A stretch of DNA of 64,000 nucleotides from NCBI RefSeq assembly GCF_003345525.1, contig NZ_QQNH01000002.1, positions 218,374-282,373 of the forward strand, given 5' to 3'. Below, one piece after another: positions 17,192 through 26,619 of this stretch. A program made the translations under genes and the position numbers. Source of the stretch: Pelagibacterium lacus. GTDB taxonomy: Bacteria > Pseudomonadota > Alphaproteobacteria > Rhizobiales > Devosiaceae. How positions within the stretch are numbered: position 1 is the stretch's first letter; each line of letters starts with the position of its first letter. The notes under the pieces are model-generated. The model did no database searches. It worked only from the letters and a program-made list of their open reading frames with translations, and had not been told where the DNA came from.

Positions 17192-18565
17192 CTAGTCCGC
17201 CTCGACGCTGCCGGTCAGGTAGCGGCTGCGGTCGAGGCCGTATTTCTGCATTTTCTCATAGAGCGACTTGCGCGACAGGCCCAATGATTCGTAGACCGGC
17301 TTGAGGCTGCCGCCATGGGCGATCAGGGCGCTCTCGATGAGGCTGCGCTCGAAATCGGCGACGCGGTCGGCGAGGCGGGAAGTGGCTTCCCATTCCTCGT
17401 CGCCATCGCCGCCGGCGGGCTCGAGGAAGGGCAGGCCGAGATCGAGGATGTAGCGGTCGGCGGCGTTGCGCAATTCGCGGACATTGCCGGGCCAGCGCTG
17501 TTCGCTGAGCGCCGAGAGGACCGGCGGGGGCACCGAGACCATGTCGCGGCGATAGCGCGAGGCGGCCTCGCCGAGCAGTTGCATGAACAGCAGCGGGATG
17601 TCCTCGCGGCGATCGGCGAGGGGCGGGATGTCGAGGGTGATGACGTTGAGCCGGTAAAGCAGGTCGGCGCGGAAGGTGCCGGCGGCCACGGCGGGTTCGA
17701 GCGGGGTGCGCGAGGTCGCGATGAAGCGCACGTCCAGCGGCAGGGGATCGTTGGAGCCCAGCCGGGTTATGGTGCGGTCCTGGATGACGCGCAGCAGCTT
17801 GCCCTGCACGTCAAGCGGCATGGAGCCGATGTCGTCGAGCAGGATGGTGCCGCCCTGGGCCAGCTCGAACTTGCCGAAGCGGGCGCGCATGGCGCCGGGA
17901 AAGGCGCCGATCTCGTGGCCGAACAATTCGCTTTCGATGAGGTTGGCGGGCAGGGCGGCGCAATTGATCGCCACATAGGGGCGGTTGGCGCGGGTGGAGA
18001 GGTCGTGCAGGGCGCGGGCCGTCACCTCCTTGCCCGAGCCGGTTTCGCCCACGATGAGCACGTCGGTGTCGGTGGGGCCGATGGTGCGCAGCTTGCGGCG
18101 CAGTTCGACCATGCCGTTGGAGCGGCCGAGCAGACGCTGTTCGAGGTCGTCGCTCTGGCCGGCGGCGGCGCGCAGCACGCGGTTTTCCAGCACCAGGCGG
18201 CGATAATCGAGGGCGCGTGCGGCGATCTCGGTCAACTGGCTGGTGGCGAAGGGCTTTTCGATGAAGTCATAGGCCCCCTCGCGCATGGCGCGCACGGCGA
18301 GCTGCACGTCGCCATGGCCGGTGATGAGGATCACCGGGATGTCGCGGTCGGTCTCGTGCAGGCGGTTCATGAAGGTGATGCCGTCCATGCCCGGCATGCG
18401 GATATCGGTGATGACGATGCCCTTGAAGCCGAAGCCGGCGAAATGGAAGGCGCGGTCGGGGGAGGAGAGCTCGATAGCCTCGAAGCCGGCGAGGTCGAGG
18501 GCCTGCGCGATGGAATGGCGCAAGGCGTCCTCGTCATCGACCAGAATGATCTTTTCGCCCGTCAT
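17192..18565 (-). CDS. Sigma-54-dependent response regulator, DctD/NtrC type
   Basis: A 457-residue three-domain regulator. The receiver domain has the phosphorylation site Asp54 (VITDIRMPG). The AAA+ domain has Walker A GETGSGKE (173-180), the sigma-54 contact loop as GAFPGA (220-225) in place of the usual GAFTGA, and Walker B ending LLDDIG (242-247) in place of LDE. The C-terminus has a Fis-type helix-turn-helix (SLKPVYESLGLSRKSLYEKM). The ATG overlaps the histidine kinase TGA (ATGA). Probable target is tctCBA 220 bp downstream. Whether the two motif changes alter sigma-54 activation is not known to me. Confidence 0.9.
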   Translation of the reverse strand: MTGEKIILVDDEDALRHSIAQALDLAGFEAIELSSPDRAFHFAGFGFKGIVITDIRMPGMDGITFMNRLHETDRDIPVILITGHGDVQLAVRAMREGAYDFIEKPFATSQLTEIAARALDYRRLVLENRVLRAAAGQSDDLEQRLLGRSNGMVELRRKLRTIGPTDTDVLIVGETGSGKEVTARALHDLSTRANRPYVAINCAALPANLIESELFGHEIGAFPGAMRARFGKFELAQGGTILLDDIGSMPLDVQGKLLRVIQDRTITRLGSNDPLPLDVRFIATSRTPLEPAVAAGTFRADLLYRLNVITLDIPPLADRREDIPLLFMQLLGEAASRYRRDMVSVPPPVLSALSEQRWPGNVRELRNAADRYILDLGLPFLEPAGGDGDEEWEATSRLADRVADFERSLIESALIAHGGSLKPVYESLGLSRKSLYEKMQKYGLDRSRYLTGSVEAD

Positions 18566-20433
18566 TGCGCAGCATCCGCGATCGGTTCGATATCGGCGGC
18601 ATTGAGCTCGATGGTGAACAGCGCGCCGCCCTCGGGATGGTTGCCCGCGTGAAGCTCGCCGCCGAAATCCTTGATGATGTTGTAGGAAATGGACAGCCCC
18701 AGGCCCAGCCCCTTGCCGGTGCCCTTGGTGGAGAAGAAGGGATCGAAAATGCGCTCATTGGCCCCCGCCGTGATGCCGGGGCCGTGGTCGCGCACGAGGA
18801 TGGTCACCCGGTCGGCCTTGCGGGAGGCCGAGAGCAGGATGCGCCGGTCCTCGCCGGCCTCGACGGCGTCCATGGCGTTGGCGAGGACGTTGAGCAGCAC
18901 CTGTTCCAGCCGGTTGGGTCCGCCCATCACGGCGAGGCCGGGCGGGATGTCGATGGTAAGGTCGATGCCGCTGGCCTTGATGCGCCAGTCGATGAGCTGG
19001 ACGGTGTCGGCGACCACCTGGCCCAGGGGCACGGTGGAGAGCTTTTCATTGGGCTTGCGGGCGAAATTGCGCAGATGCCGCGACAGGGCGGTCATGCGGT
19101 CGATGATGCCGGAGATGTTGGCCACCGTCCGGCGCGCATCCTCGATGCGGCCGCGGTCGAAGAGCACGAGGGCGTTGTCGGCATAATTGCGCGCCGCGGC
19201 GAGGGGCTGGTTGAATTCGTGCGAGAGGTCGGCGGACATGCGGCCCAGCGCCGCGAGCTTGCCGGCCTGAATGAGGTCGGATTGTGTCTTGCGCAGGCGC
19301 GCCTCGGTGGCGCGGCGCTCGGCGACCTCCTCCTCGAGCTTGTTATTGACGCTGGCCAGTTCGGCGGTGCGCTCGATGACGCGGCGTTCGAGCAGCTCCT
19401 TGGCGTCGCGCTGCATCTGCATGCGCTCGCGCAGGCGCGCGCGGCCCTGGATGACCACGGCGCCGGCCAGGATGAGCATGGCCATGGCGAGGAGGGCGAT
19501 GACGATGGCGGTGAGGGCCTGGGCGCGGGCCGAGGAGGTGTCGAGCAGCACGCTCACCGTCCAGTCGGCCTCGGGCATGGATTCCGAGACGACGAGATAT
19601 TCGGTGCTCGCGGCATTGCCGGCGATGGTATAGAGGCGGTGGTTTTCGTCGCTGACATCGGCCAGGGGCAGCTCGCGCAGCTCGGCATTGGCGTAGCGGC
19701 GGGTTTCGGCGGTGCGGGCGAGGCGCTCGCGGGTGAGCGGCAGGACGGAATTGTAGAGCCAGTTCGGCTCGCTGGTCATGAAGATGATGCCTTCGGGGTC
19801 GTTGACGATGATCTGGTAATCACCGCCCCCGCGCCAGGTGTCCTCGATGGTCTCGACGTCGATCTTGACGGCCACCACGCCCAGCGTCTCGCCGCCCACC
19901 ACCACAGGAGCGCCGAAATAATAGCCGCGCTTGAACGAGGTGGTGCCCAGGGCGAAGAACCGGCCCTCGCCGCCATCGATGGCGTCGAAGAAATAGGGCC
20001 GGTACTGGAAATTGTCGCCCACGAAGGGCCGCTCGCCGTCGAAATTGGAGGCGACGATGGTGGTGCCGTCCATGCCCATGACGTAGATGTCGGAGGAGCG
20101 GAACTGCTCGTTGATCTCCTTGAGGTAGTGGTTGACCTCGTCGATCAGCGCCGGGTTGTCGGGCGCGGCGAGCAGGTCCTGGATCTCGTCGAAGCCGGCG
20201 ATGACCTCGGGCAGGTTCTCGTAGCGCGCCATGTGGCCGCGCAGCACCGCGATGGCGAGGCGCAGGGTGTTGTGGCCGCGCGCCTCGGCCTCGTTGAAAA
20301 AGGAGCGATGGGTATAGACGCTGCCCCAGAACCCCACCACACCCATGCCGACCAGCACCAGGGCCGCGGCGACGAGCCAGCGGCGGCGCAATCGCGCGCT
20401 CAGGGCGGAGGGGATGGAGAGGGCGAGTGTCAT
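18562..20433 (-). CDS. DctB-like sensor histidine kinase
   Basis: A 623-residue membrane kinase. TM1 is at about 20-40 and TM2 at about 307-329. The 265-residue periplasmic part between them is of the double-Cache type used by DctB for carboxylates (YRPYFFDAIDGGEGRFFALG, GYYFGAPVVVGGETLGVVAVKID). A coiled coil follows at 335-395, then the H-box LSHEFNQPLAA (His405), N-box NVLANAMDAVE, G1 RDHGPGI and G2 GTGKGLGLGLSI. It presumably senses the substrate of the Tct system and phosphorylates the coupled regulator. Confidence 0.92.
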   Translation of the reverse strand: MTLALSIPSALSARLRRRWLVAAALVLVGMGVVGFWGSVYTHRSFFNEAEARGHNTLRLAIAVLRGHMARYENLPEVIAGFDEIQDLLAAPDNPALIDEVNHYLKEINEQFRSSDIYVMGMDGTTIVASNFDGERPFVGDNFQYRPYFFDAIDGGEGRFFALGTTSFKRGYYFGAPVVVGGETLGVVAVKIDVETIEDTWRGGGDYQIIVNDPEGIIFMTSEPNWLYNSVLPLTRERLARTAETRRYANAELRELPLADVSDENHRLYTIAGNAASTEYLVVSESMPEADWTVSVLLDTSSARAQALTAIVIALLAMAMLILAGAVVIQGRARLRERMQMQRDAKELLERRVIERTAELASVNNKLEEEVAERRATEARLRKTQSDLIQAGKLAALGRMSADLSHEFNQPLAAARNYADNALVLFDRGRIEDARRTVANISGIIDRMTALSRHLRNFARKPNEKLSTVPLGQVVADTVQLIDWRIKASGIDLTIDIPPGLAVMGGPNRLEQVLLNVLANAMDAVEAGEDRRILLSASRKADRVTILVRDHGPGITAGANERIFDPFFSTKGTGKGLGLGLSISYNIIKDFGGELHAGNHPEGGALFTIELNAADIEPIADAAQ

Positions 20434-20530
20434 GGTGTCATCATATTTGTAGTCCGCCTATTGCGAAACCATTTCCTGCCCAACGCATTGCCAATGAGCG
20501 GTCCGCACCCAAACCCACACGGAGATTCCT

Positions 20531-21409
20531 ATGGCCCAGCGCTTCAGGCCCTTGATGTTCCTGGCATTTCTCGCGAGCATCGGGGTCGTTCCCTCCGCCG
20601 TCGCGCAAGCGCCCGAACCGCCGATCTGGGTGGTCCGCGACGATGATTCGACGGTCTATATGGTGGGAACGGTGCACATGATGCGCGAGGGAGTCGCCTG
20701 GCAGAGCACGGCGGTGGCCGACGTTCTGGCCGAGGCCGACGAATTGTGGCTGGAAATCCCCGACCTGACGCCGCCGGACAATCTGGGCGGGATGATCATG
20801 CGGCTGGGCTTTTCCCCCGACCAGCCGCTCTCCTCGCGGCTGAGCGCGGAAGAACTGGCCGGCCTGGAGGCCATTCTCGACGAGCACCAGATTCCGCTGG
20901 AGAGTTTCGACAGCCTGCGCCCCTGGTTCGCCTATCTGCAGATCACCTCGCTGGTGATGCTCGATGCGGGCTTCGATCCGCAGAGCGGCATCGACGTGCA
21001 GATCAAGGCGCAGGCGGAAGCGCAGGGCATGCCCGTCTACGGGTTCGAAACGTTCGACGAGCAGTTCGACCTGCTCTCGGGCATGCCCGACAAGGTGCAA
21101 TTGGAGGTGCTGCGGCAGACCATCGCCGATTACGAGGAGAGCCAGGCCGAACTCGTCGAGCAACTGGAAGGCTGGATCGGCGGCGATCTGGGCGTGCTGG
21201 AGGAAGGGACCGCGGAAATCGCCGCGGAGCTGCCGGAATTCTACGAGGCGCTGTTCGTGGAGCGCAATGTGGGGTTCGTGGACGGGATCGAAGAGATCCT
21301 GGCCGGCAGCGGCACGGCGCTGGTCGCCGTGGGGCTGGGGCACTATGTCGGCCCGGATTCGATTCCGGCGATGCTGGAAGCGCGCGGATATACGGTGGAG
21401 CGGCGCTAA
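20531..21409 (+). CDS. TraB/GumN family protein
   Basis: A 292-residue exported protein with a signal peptide ending near SAVAQA (residue 26). It has the TraB/GumN-like first motif VYMVGTVHMM, a conserved glutamate-rich ELWLEIPD, and the closing TALVAVGLGHYVGPDSIPAML. The fold resembles a metalloprotease-like or haem-chelatase-like (ChaN/Tiki) domain; the bacterial function is unknown. It is divergent from the histidine kinase. Confidence 0.85.
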   Translation: MAQRFRPLMFLAFLASIGVVPSAVAQAPEPPIWVVRDDDSTVYMVGTVHMMREGVAWQSTAVADVLAEADELWLEIPDLTPPDNLGGMIMRLGFSPDQPLSSRLSAEELAGLEAILDEHQIPLESFDSLRPWFAYLQITSLVMLDAGFDPQSGIDVQIKAQAEAQGMPVYGFETFDEQFDLLSGMPDKVQLEVLRQTIADYEESQAELVEQLEGWIGGDLGVLEEGTAEIAAELPEFYEALFVERNVGFVDGIEEILAGSGTALVAVGLGHYVGPDSIPAMLEARGYTVERR

Positions 21410-21416
21410 GTCCTTG

Positions 21417-21469
21417 TTTTTTCGCGTTTCCGAACCGGAAAACCGGGTCCACTTTTCCTGGAAACGCTC
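21417..21469. repeat. RIME-like palindromic intergenic repeat, copy 2
   Basis: Same element as at 2589: arms GCGTTTCC (21424-21431) and GGAAACGC (21460-21467) with the inner ACCGGAAAACCGGG. It lies exactly between the convergent stops of the TraB/GumN gene and gluconokinase and probably also serves as a terminator. Confidence 0.75.
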
Positions 21470-21999
21470 TAAATCTGTCCCGCTATCGTGTCGACGATGC
21501 TCTCGATGGACTGGGCCACGTCGACGACCAGGCCCAATTCGTCGGGAGCGAAGGTTTCCAGCGTCGCGAACTGGCTGTCGAGCAGGCTGGCCGGCATGAA
21601 ATGGCCGGGGCGATCGGCCTGGCGCGCGGCGATCACCGACCTGTCGCCATGCAGCAGTACGAACAGGACCGGTTCGCCGGCGCCGTCGCGGAGGCAATCG
21701 CGATAGAGGCGGCGCAGGGCCGAGCAGGCGCAGACCACGCGGCCGCGCGTGTCGGCGGTGTTGCGCATGGCGTCGGCGACGATCTCCAGCCATGGCCAGC
21801 GGTCGGCGTCGTCCAGCGGCGTGCCGCCGCGCATCTTTTCGACATTGGCGCGTGGATGGAGGTTGTCGGCATCGATGAAGGGTAGGCCGAGCCGCTCGGC
21901 CAGCGCTTCGGCGATGGTGGTCTTGCCGGCGCCCGAAACCCCCATGACGACAATGAGTCGGATGTCCTTGAAGTCGGGGGTGGGAGCTTGTTCCGGCAT
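21469..21999 (-). CDS. gntK: Gluconokinase
   Basis: A 176-residue P-loop kinase that converts gluconate to 6-phosphogluconate. Walker A GVSGAGKTT is at about 20-28, followed by FIDADNLHPRANVEKMRGGTPLDDADRWPWL, reported here as the spaced motifs DADNLHP and GTPLDDADR, which are diagnostic. It is divergent from gnd, whose enzyme uses the product, so the pair makes a gluconate entry to the pentose phosphate pathway. Confidence 0.93.
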   Translation of the reverse strand: MPEQAPTPDFKDIRLIVVMGVSGAGKTTIAEALAERLGLPFIDADNLHPRANVEKMRGGTPLDDADRWPWLEIVADAMRNTADTRGRVVCACSALRRLYRDCLRDGAGEPVLFVLLHGDRSVIAARQADRPGHFMPASLLDSQFATLETFAPDELGLVVDVAQSIESIVDTIAGQI

Positions 22000-22120
22000 C
22001 GGCCTCTCAATGTTGCTGGCTGCGCTGCAAATTCACTGGCACGTCTGGCCCGGAGGGGCAACGGCGCGGATGCCGGATCGGTTGCGGGGAAACGCCATGC
22101 GCGCTAGAGGAGAAGGCAAG

Positions 22121-22146
22121 CGATACAAGACCAAACGATACAAGAC
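22121..22146 (+). promoter_or_regulatory. Tandem 11-bp direct repeat before gnd
   Basis: CGATACAAGAC occurs at 22121-22131 and again at 22136-22146, a 15-bp period, ending 15 bp before the gnd ATG. It sits between gntK and gnd, where a gluconate- or sugar-acid-responsive factor might bind. It may also be chance duplication; no promoter hexamers are clear. Confidence 0.35.
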
Positions 22147-22161
22147 AGTGTGAGGCGACGG

Positions 22162-23586
22162 ATGCAAGAGGCGGATATCGGCCTGATCGGGCTCGGGGTC
22201 ATGGGCGAGAATCTGGCGCTCAACATTGCCGATAATGGCTACACGGTGGCCGTGTACAACCGGACGGCGGGCAAGGTCGACGCGTTTCTCGACAATGCCG
22301 GCCCGTTGCGCGGCAATGTCATGGGATCGGGGGAGCTTGCGGCCTTTGTCGGCATGCTCAAGCGGCCGCGCTCGGTGATCATCATGGTGCAGGCCGGGGA
22401 CCCGGTGGACGCGGTGATCGCGCAACTGAGGCCGCTGCTCGCCGAGGGCGACGTCATCATCGACGCCGGCAACGCCAATTATCACGACACGGTGCGGCGC
22501 TTTTCCGAACTGGACGGCACGGGAATCGGCTTTCTCGGCATCGGGGTTTCCGGCGGCGAGGAAGGGGCGCGGCACGGGCCGTCAATCATGGTGGGCGGCT
22601 CGGAAGCCCAGTGGAAGAACGCCGAGGCGGTGCTGACGGCGATCGCCGCCAAGTTCAACGGCGAATCCTGCTGCGCCTATCTGGGGACCGGCGGTGCGGG
22701 GCATTTCGTCAAGACCATCCATAACGGCATCGAATATGCCGACATGCAGATGATCGCCGAAATCTACGGCGTGATGCGTGACGGGCTCGGCATGACCCCG
22801 GACGCCTGCGCCAAGGTGTTCGCGGACTGGAACAAGGGTCCGCTCGACAGCTATCTCATCGAGATCACCGGGCACGTGCTGGCGGCCATGGACGAAAAAA
22901 CCGGCCAGCCGCTGGTGGATGTGATCGTCGATGCGGCGGGGCAGAAGGGCACCGGCCGCTGGTCGGCGATCGAAGCGCTCAATCTGGGCGTTTCGGCGAC
23001 GACCATCGAGGGCGCGGTGGCGGCGCGGTCGATCTCGGCGATCAAGGCCGAGCGCGAGCGCGGCGAAGCCCTCTATGGCGCGGGCATGAAGGGCAAGGCC
23101 ACGATCTCGCTCGAAGCGCTGGAAAAGGCGCTGCTGGCGGGCAAGATCGCCGCCTATGCGCAGGGGTTCGCGGTGATGGCCAAGGCCTCGGAGGAGCATG
23201 GCTGGAACCTGCCCCTCGACACCATCGCCAAGATCTGGCGGGCCGGGTGCATCATCCGCTCGCGCTTCCTCGACCAGATCTCGAAGGCCTTCGAGGCGGG
23301 AAGCTCGGACAATCTTCTGACCCAGCCCTCGTTCGTCTCGATGATGACGGAAAGCAACGGGGCGCTGCGGGCTGTGGTGGCGACCTGCGCGGTCAACGAA
23401 TTGCCGGCCCCGTGCCTCTCCTCGGCGCTGGCCTATTTCGACGCCTATCGGCAGGGGCGGGGCACCACCAACCTCACCCAGGGCCAGCGCGATTTCTTCG
23501 GCGCGCACGGGTTCAGGCGGATCGGCGAGGAGGGGGATTTCCACCATAGCTGGCCGAGCCTCGTCGAAGGGGCGCAGCAGCCTTAA
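22162..23586 (+). CDS. gnd: 6-phosphogluconate dehydrogenase (decarboxylating, NADP-dependent)
   Basis: A 474-residue enzyme making ribulose-5-phosphate, CO2 and NADPH. It has the Rossmann start IGLIGLGVMGENLALNI, NRT for NADP binding, the IGVSGGEEGARHGPSIMVGG signature split as GVSGGEEGARHGPS and IMVGG, the catalytic HNGIEY with preceding Lys (GHFVKTIHNGIEY), and a full C-terminal domain. The ATG at 22162 has GAGG seven bases upstream; a GTG at 22150 is less likely. The stop overlaps that of the convergent MFS gene. Confidence 0.96.
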   Translation: MQEADIGLIGLGVMGENLALNIADNGYTVAVYNRTAGKVDAFLDNAGPLRGNVMGSGELAAFVGMLKRPRSVIIMVQAGDPVDAVIAQLRPLLAEGDVIIDAGNANYHDTVRRFSELDGTGIGFLGIGVSGGEEGARHGPSIMVGGSEAQWKNAEAVLTAIAAKFNGESCCAYLGTGGAGHFVKTIHNGIEYADMQMIAEIYGVMRDGLGMTPDACAKVFADWNKGPLDSYLIEITGHVLAAMDEKTGQPLVDVIVDAAGQKGTGRWSAIEALNLGVSATTIEGAVAARSISAIKAERERGEALYGAGMKGKATISLEALEKALLAGKIAAYAQGFAVMAKASEEHGWNLPLDTIAKIWRAGCIIRSRFLDQISKAFEAGSSDNLLTQPSFVSMMTESNGALRAVVATCAVNELPAPCLSSALAYFDAYRQGRGTTNLTQGQRDFFGAHGFRRIGEEGDFHHSWPSLVEGAQQP

Positions 23587-24959
23587 TCCTTGCCATTGGC
23601 CTCGTCGCCGTTTTCGGCGCGTTCGCGATCCACTTCCTCCTCATCGGGCGGGTTGACCGCCTGACCGGTCGGCTGGGGCACGCGCGGCTTCTTGCGGCTG
23701 GTGTCATAGGGACGGTGGATCAGGTCGAATTTGAAGGCGGCGAAGATAAAGAGCGCGATGGCCCCCACGACCAGAAGGCCGGCGGCAAAGAAGGGCGCGC
23801 CGGGAAAGGTGGTGGGCCGCAGCGGGTTGGTGGTGAAGAAGGAAAACATCTGGGTGGCCGCCACGGGGGCGATGATGGCGGTCAGCGAGTTCGAGGCATT
23901 CACCGCGCCCTGTAATTCGCCCTGCTGGTTGTTGCGGGCATTGTTGGCCAGAAGCCCGCTGAGGGCGGGAGCGGCGATGCCCGAAAAGGCGCCGATGACG
24001 AGGAAGGTCCACAGGCCCAGCTCGGTGTGGATGAAGGACACCCCGACAAAGGCGACCACCGCCAGCGACAGCCCGATGATGACGGTGGCGGTGACGCCGA
24101 GATAGCGGGTGGAATAGCCGACCAGCAGGGCCTGGCTCAGGGCGAACAGGATGCCGAACACGCCGAGCGAGCGCCCGACCTGTGAGGTGGACCAGCCAAA
24201 TTCCTCGATGGTGTAGAAGTTCCAGACGTTGGGATAGGTCTGCCCGGCCAGCGAGAAGAGGAACAGCGCGCCGAGCAGGACGAAGATCACCGGGGTGTGG
24301 CGGAAGGCCCAGAGCGCGCCGAAGGGATTGGCGCGCTTCCAGTTGAAGCGGCGGCGGCGGAATTTCGATAGGCTCTCAGGGAGGACGAAAAAGCCGAACA
24401 CCACATTGGCCGCGGCGACGGCGGCGGCAAGATAGAAGGGCGCGCGGGGGCCGAACTCGCCCAACTCGCCACCGATGACCGGGCCGACGATGAAGCCGAG
24501 GCCAAAGGCGGCCCCGATCAGCCCGAAGCGCTGGGAGCGCTTTTCCTTGGGGGTGATGTCGGCGACATAGGCGGTGGCGGTGCCCATGGCGGCGCCGCAG
24601 ATCCCCGACAGCACGCGGCCCACGAACAGCCACACGAGGGTCGGGGCCCAGGCCATGATGAGGTAATCGATCGAGAGGCCGACCAGCGAGAGCAGGAGGA
24701 TGGGCCGGCGGCCCCAGCGGTCGGACAGATTGCCCAGAATGGGCGAGAAGATGAACTGCATCGTCGCGTAGACGAAGACCAGATAGCCGCCGATTACCGC
24801 CGCATTGGTGATGGTCTCATGGGTCAGTTCGAGGATGAGATTGGGCAGGACCGGCAGGATGATCCCCAGCCCGACGATGTCGAGAAACACCGTCATGAGA
24901 ATGAAGACGAGCGTCAATCTGGACTGGGGGCTGACTCGCATAAAGATTCGGCCGATCAT
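23583..24959 (-). CDS. MFS transporter, TetA/DHA1-like
   Basis: A 458-residue permease with 12 predicted helices, the MFS motif A between TM2 and TM3 (GNLSDRWGRRP) and the TetA-like opening LDIVGLGIILPVLPNL. The C-terminal 50 residues are a charged cytoplasmic tail (PPDEEEVDRERAENGDEA). It is a proton-coupled drug or metabolite exporter; the substrate is unknown and tetracycline is not implied. It could be third in an operon with the monooxygenase and zinc-finger genes (89-bp gap). The ATG at 24941 is an alternative start. Confidence 0.88.
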   Translation of the reverse strand: MIGRIFMRVSPQSRLTLVFILMTVFLDIVGLGIILPVLPNLILELTHETITNAAVIGGYLVFVYATMQFIFSPILGNLSDRWGRRPILLLSLVGLSIDYLIMAWAPTLVWLFVGRVLSGICGAAMGTATAYVADITPKEKRSQRFGLIGAAFGLGFIVGPVIGGELGEFGPRAPFYLAAAVAAANVVFGFFVLPESLSKFRRRRFNWKRANPFGALWAFRHTPVIFVLLGALFLFSLAGQTYPNVWNFYTIEEFGWSTSQVGRSLGVFGILFALSQALLVGYSTRYLGVTATVIIGLSLAVVAFVGVSFIHTELGLWTFLVIGAFSGIAAPALSGLLANNARNNQQGELQGAVNASNSLTAIIAPVAATQMFSFFTTNPLRPTTFPGAPFFAAGLLVVGAIALFIFAAFKFDLIHRPYDTSRKKPRVPQPTGQAVNPPDEEEVDRERAENGDEANGKD

Positions 24960-25048
24960 CGGGGCGGGGAGGGTTCAGTTGGCACACCGGCCGGGGGAAA
25001 GGCAAGCGCGGGGCGGCGGTTTCCTAACGCTTCGGGGCAGGCCATGGT

Positions 25049-26233
25049 TCACGCGCCGAGATGGGGATCGTAGCCATAGAGCCAGGCGAGGCGGCGGAAG
25101 TGGTCGCGCGGCCCGCCGGCTCGGATGACGGCGTCGCGGGCAAGCGACAGGGGCGCGCCCATGTGGAAGATGCGGCCATTGGAGCGGGACACGGCCTGCA
25201 CGCGGCGCACGCGCGCCTGCCGCAGGGCGGCGTAGCGGGCAAAGGCGTGCTCGGCGCTGGGGGAGGCGGCGAGGAGCGGGGCAAGCACGGCGGCATCCTC
25301 GATGCCCATGGCGGCGCCCTGGGCCTGGAAGGGCAGCATGGCGTGGGCGGCGTCGCCCACAAGGCCGATGGCGCCCTGGGACCAGGTTTCGGTTTCCACC
25401 GAAGACAGGGCCCAGGCGGTCCAGCTCTCGCCGGCGGCGGCGAGCACATGGGCGATCGGGGTGCCCGGCCTTGCCTTGAGGGCGGGGCGTTGCGGGGTAT
25501 CGGCCAGCGGCAGGGGCTGGGGGGCGGTGGTGAAGAGGGCGAGGTTGACCTTGCCGCGATGGGGCAGGGGATAGACGACCAGGTGATGGTCGGTGCCGAG
25601 CAGCAGGCTGGTGCGGTCGAGGTCGAATAGGCCCTTCAGGGCGTCCGGATCGACGAGGGTGCGCCAGGCGAGCTTGCCGGTATATGCGGCCACCGGTCCG
25701 CCGAGGAATTTGGTGCGGGTGATGGAATTGACCCCATCGGCGCCGACAAAGGCGAAGGGATGGGCGCGGCGCAGCTTGCCGTCGGGCTCGGTGGCGGTGA
25801 CGGTGAGGCGCGGCCCCTCGGCTACGAGTCCGAATTCTGAAACGCCCGGAACGATATCGATATTGGCGAAGCGCCGCGCCGCGCCATGGAGCAGGTCGGC
25901 GAGGTCGGCCCGGTGCATGACGGCATAGGGCGCGCCGAACCGGGCTTCGATCTCGGCGCCCAGGACGAGGGTCTGGATGGGGCGGATGCGGCCGGAGGGG
26001 AAGATGTCGATGCCGGAGGGGGCGAAGCTCCTTTCCGCGATGGCGTCGGCGAGGCCGAGGCGATCGAGGACGCGGCGGGCATTGGGGCTGATCTGCAGGC
26101 CGGCCCCGAACGGGCTGACCGCGTCGTTGCGTTCGAGCACAACGACCTTGAGGCCGAACTTGGCCAGGGCGAGGGCCAGGGTCAGCCCGGCAATGCCGGC
26201 GCCGGCGATATAGATGGTGCGGGGCGCGGCCAT
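25049..26233 (-). CDS. FAD-dependent monooxygenase (salicylate/3-hydroxybenzoate hydroxylase-like)
   Basis: A 394-residue class A flavoprotein monooxygenase. The dinucleotide-binding GAGIAGLTLALAL is near residue 11, the DG motif FVGADGVNSITR is near 160, and the GD motif GLVGDAAHAMLPFQAQGAAMGIEDA (quoted in parts: GLVGDAAHAMLPF and GAAMGIEDA) is near 290. It likely hydroxylates an aromatic acid or a ubiquinone precursor; no other catabolic gene is adjacent, so the substrate is open. The zinc-finger gene ends 14 bp upstream on the same strand. Confidence 0.87.
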   Translation of the reverse strand: MAAPRTIYIAGAGIAGLTLALALAKFGLKVVVLERNDAVSPFGAGLQISPNARRVLDRLGLADAIAERSFAPSGIDIFPSGRIRPIQTLVLGAEIEARFGAPYAVMHRADLADLLHGAARRFANIDIVPGVSEFGLVAEGPRLTVTATEPDGKLRRAHPFAFVGADGVNSITRTKFLGGPVAAYTGKLAWRTLVDPDALKGLFDLDRTSLLLGTDHHLVVYPLPHRGKVNLALFTTAPQPLPLADTPQRPALKARPGTPIAHVLAAAGESWTAWALSSVETETWSQGAIGLVGDAAHAMLPFQAQGAAMGIEDAAVLAPLLAASPSAEHAFARYAALRQARVRRVQAVSRSNGRIFHMGAPLSLARDAVIRAGGPRDHFRRLAWLYGYDPHLGA

Positions 26234-26247
26234 GGCCGGGGAACGGC

Positions 26248-26493
26248 TCAGGCGTGCTCGAGGTGGAAGACCGCGCTTTCGGGATTGGCCGACCCGGCGG
26301 GTAGGGTCGGATCAAAGACATACAGCGTCGAGCAATAGGGGCAGACGATCTCGCTGTCGGCGCCCATGTCGAGGAAGACGTGCGGATGGTCGAAGGGCGG
26401 CATGGCACCGACGCACTGGAATTCCCTGGCCCCGATCGCGATGCGGGCGAGGCCTTCGGTGTTGTGGAAGTGGGGTGTCTTGTGCTGCGCCAT
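26248..26493 (-). CDS. NdufS6-like zinc-finger (zf-CHCC) protein
   Basis: An 81-residue protein with Cys-His-Cys-Cys zinc ligands: FQCVG, DHPHVFLDMG and IVCPYCSTLY. It is the bacterial relative of complex I subunit NDUFS6, found widely in alphaproteobacteria, where it is thought to be a respiratory complex accessory protein. It lies directly upstream of the flavin monooxygenase, a recurrent alphaproteobacterial neighbourhood. Confidence 0.88.
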   Translation of the reverse strand: MAQHKTPHFHNTEGLARIAIGAREFQCVGAMPPFDHPHVFLDMGADSEIVCPYCSTLYVFDPTLPAGSANPESAVFHLEHA

Positions 26494-26619
26494 GGAACCC
26501 ATCCGGACGGTTCGAATTGCGGCGGACCATAGCGATTTGACCCCGCCATGACCAGAGGCATGTTGGCGCCCCGCGGCCGGCTTGCTATGAGGGGAAAACC
26601 AGAATCGAAAGAATCCCTT

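Noticed and set aside
18565..20646. A 693-codon plus-strand frame
   Set aside because: Antisense to the histidine kinase, whose motifs are complete; amino-acid composition is that of a shadow frame.
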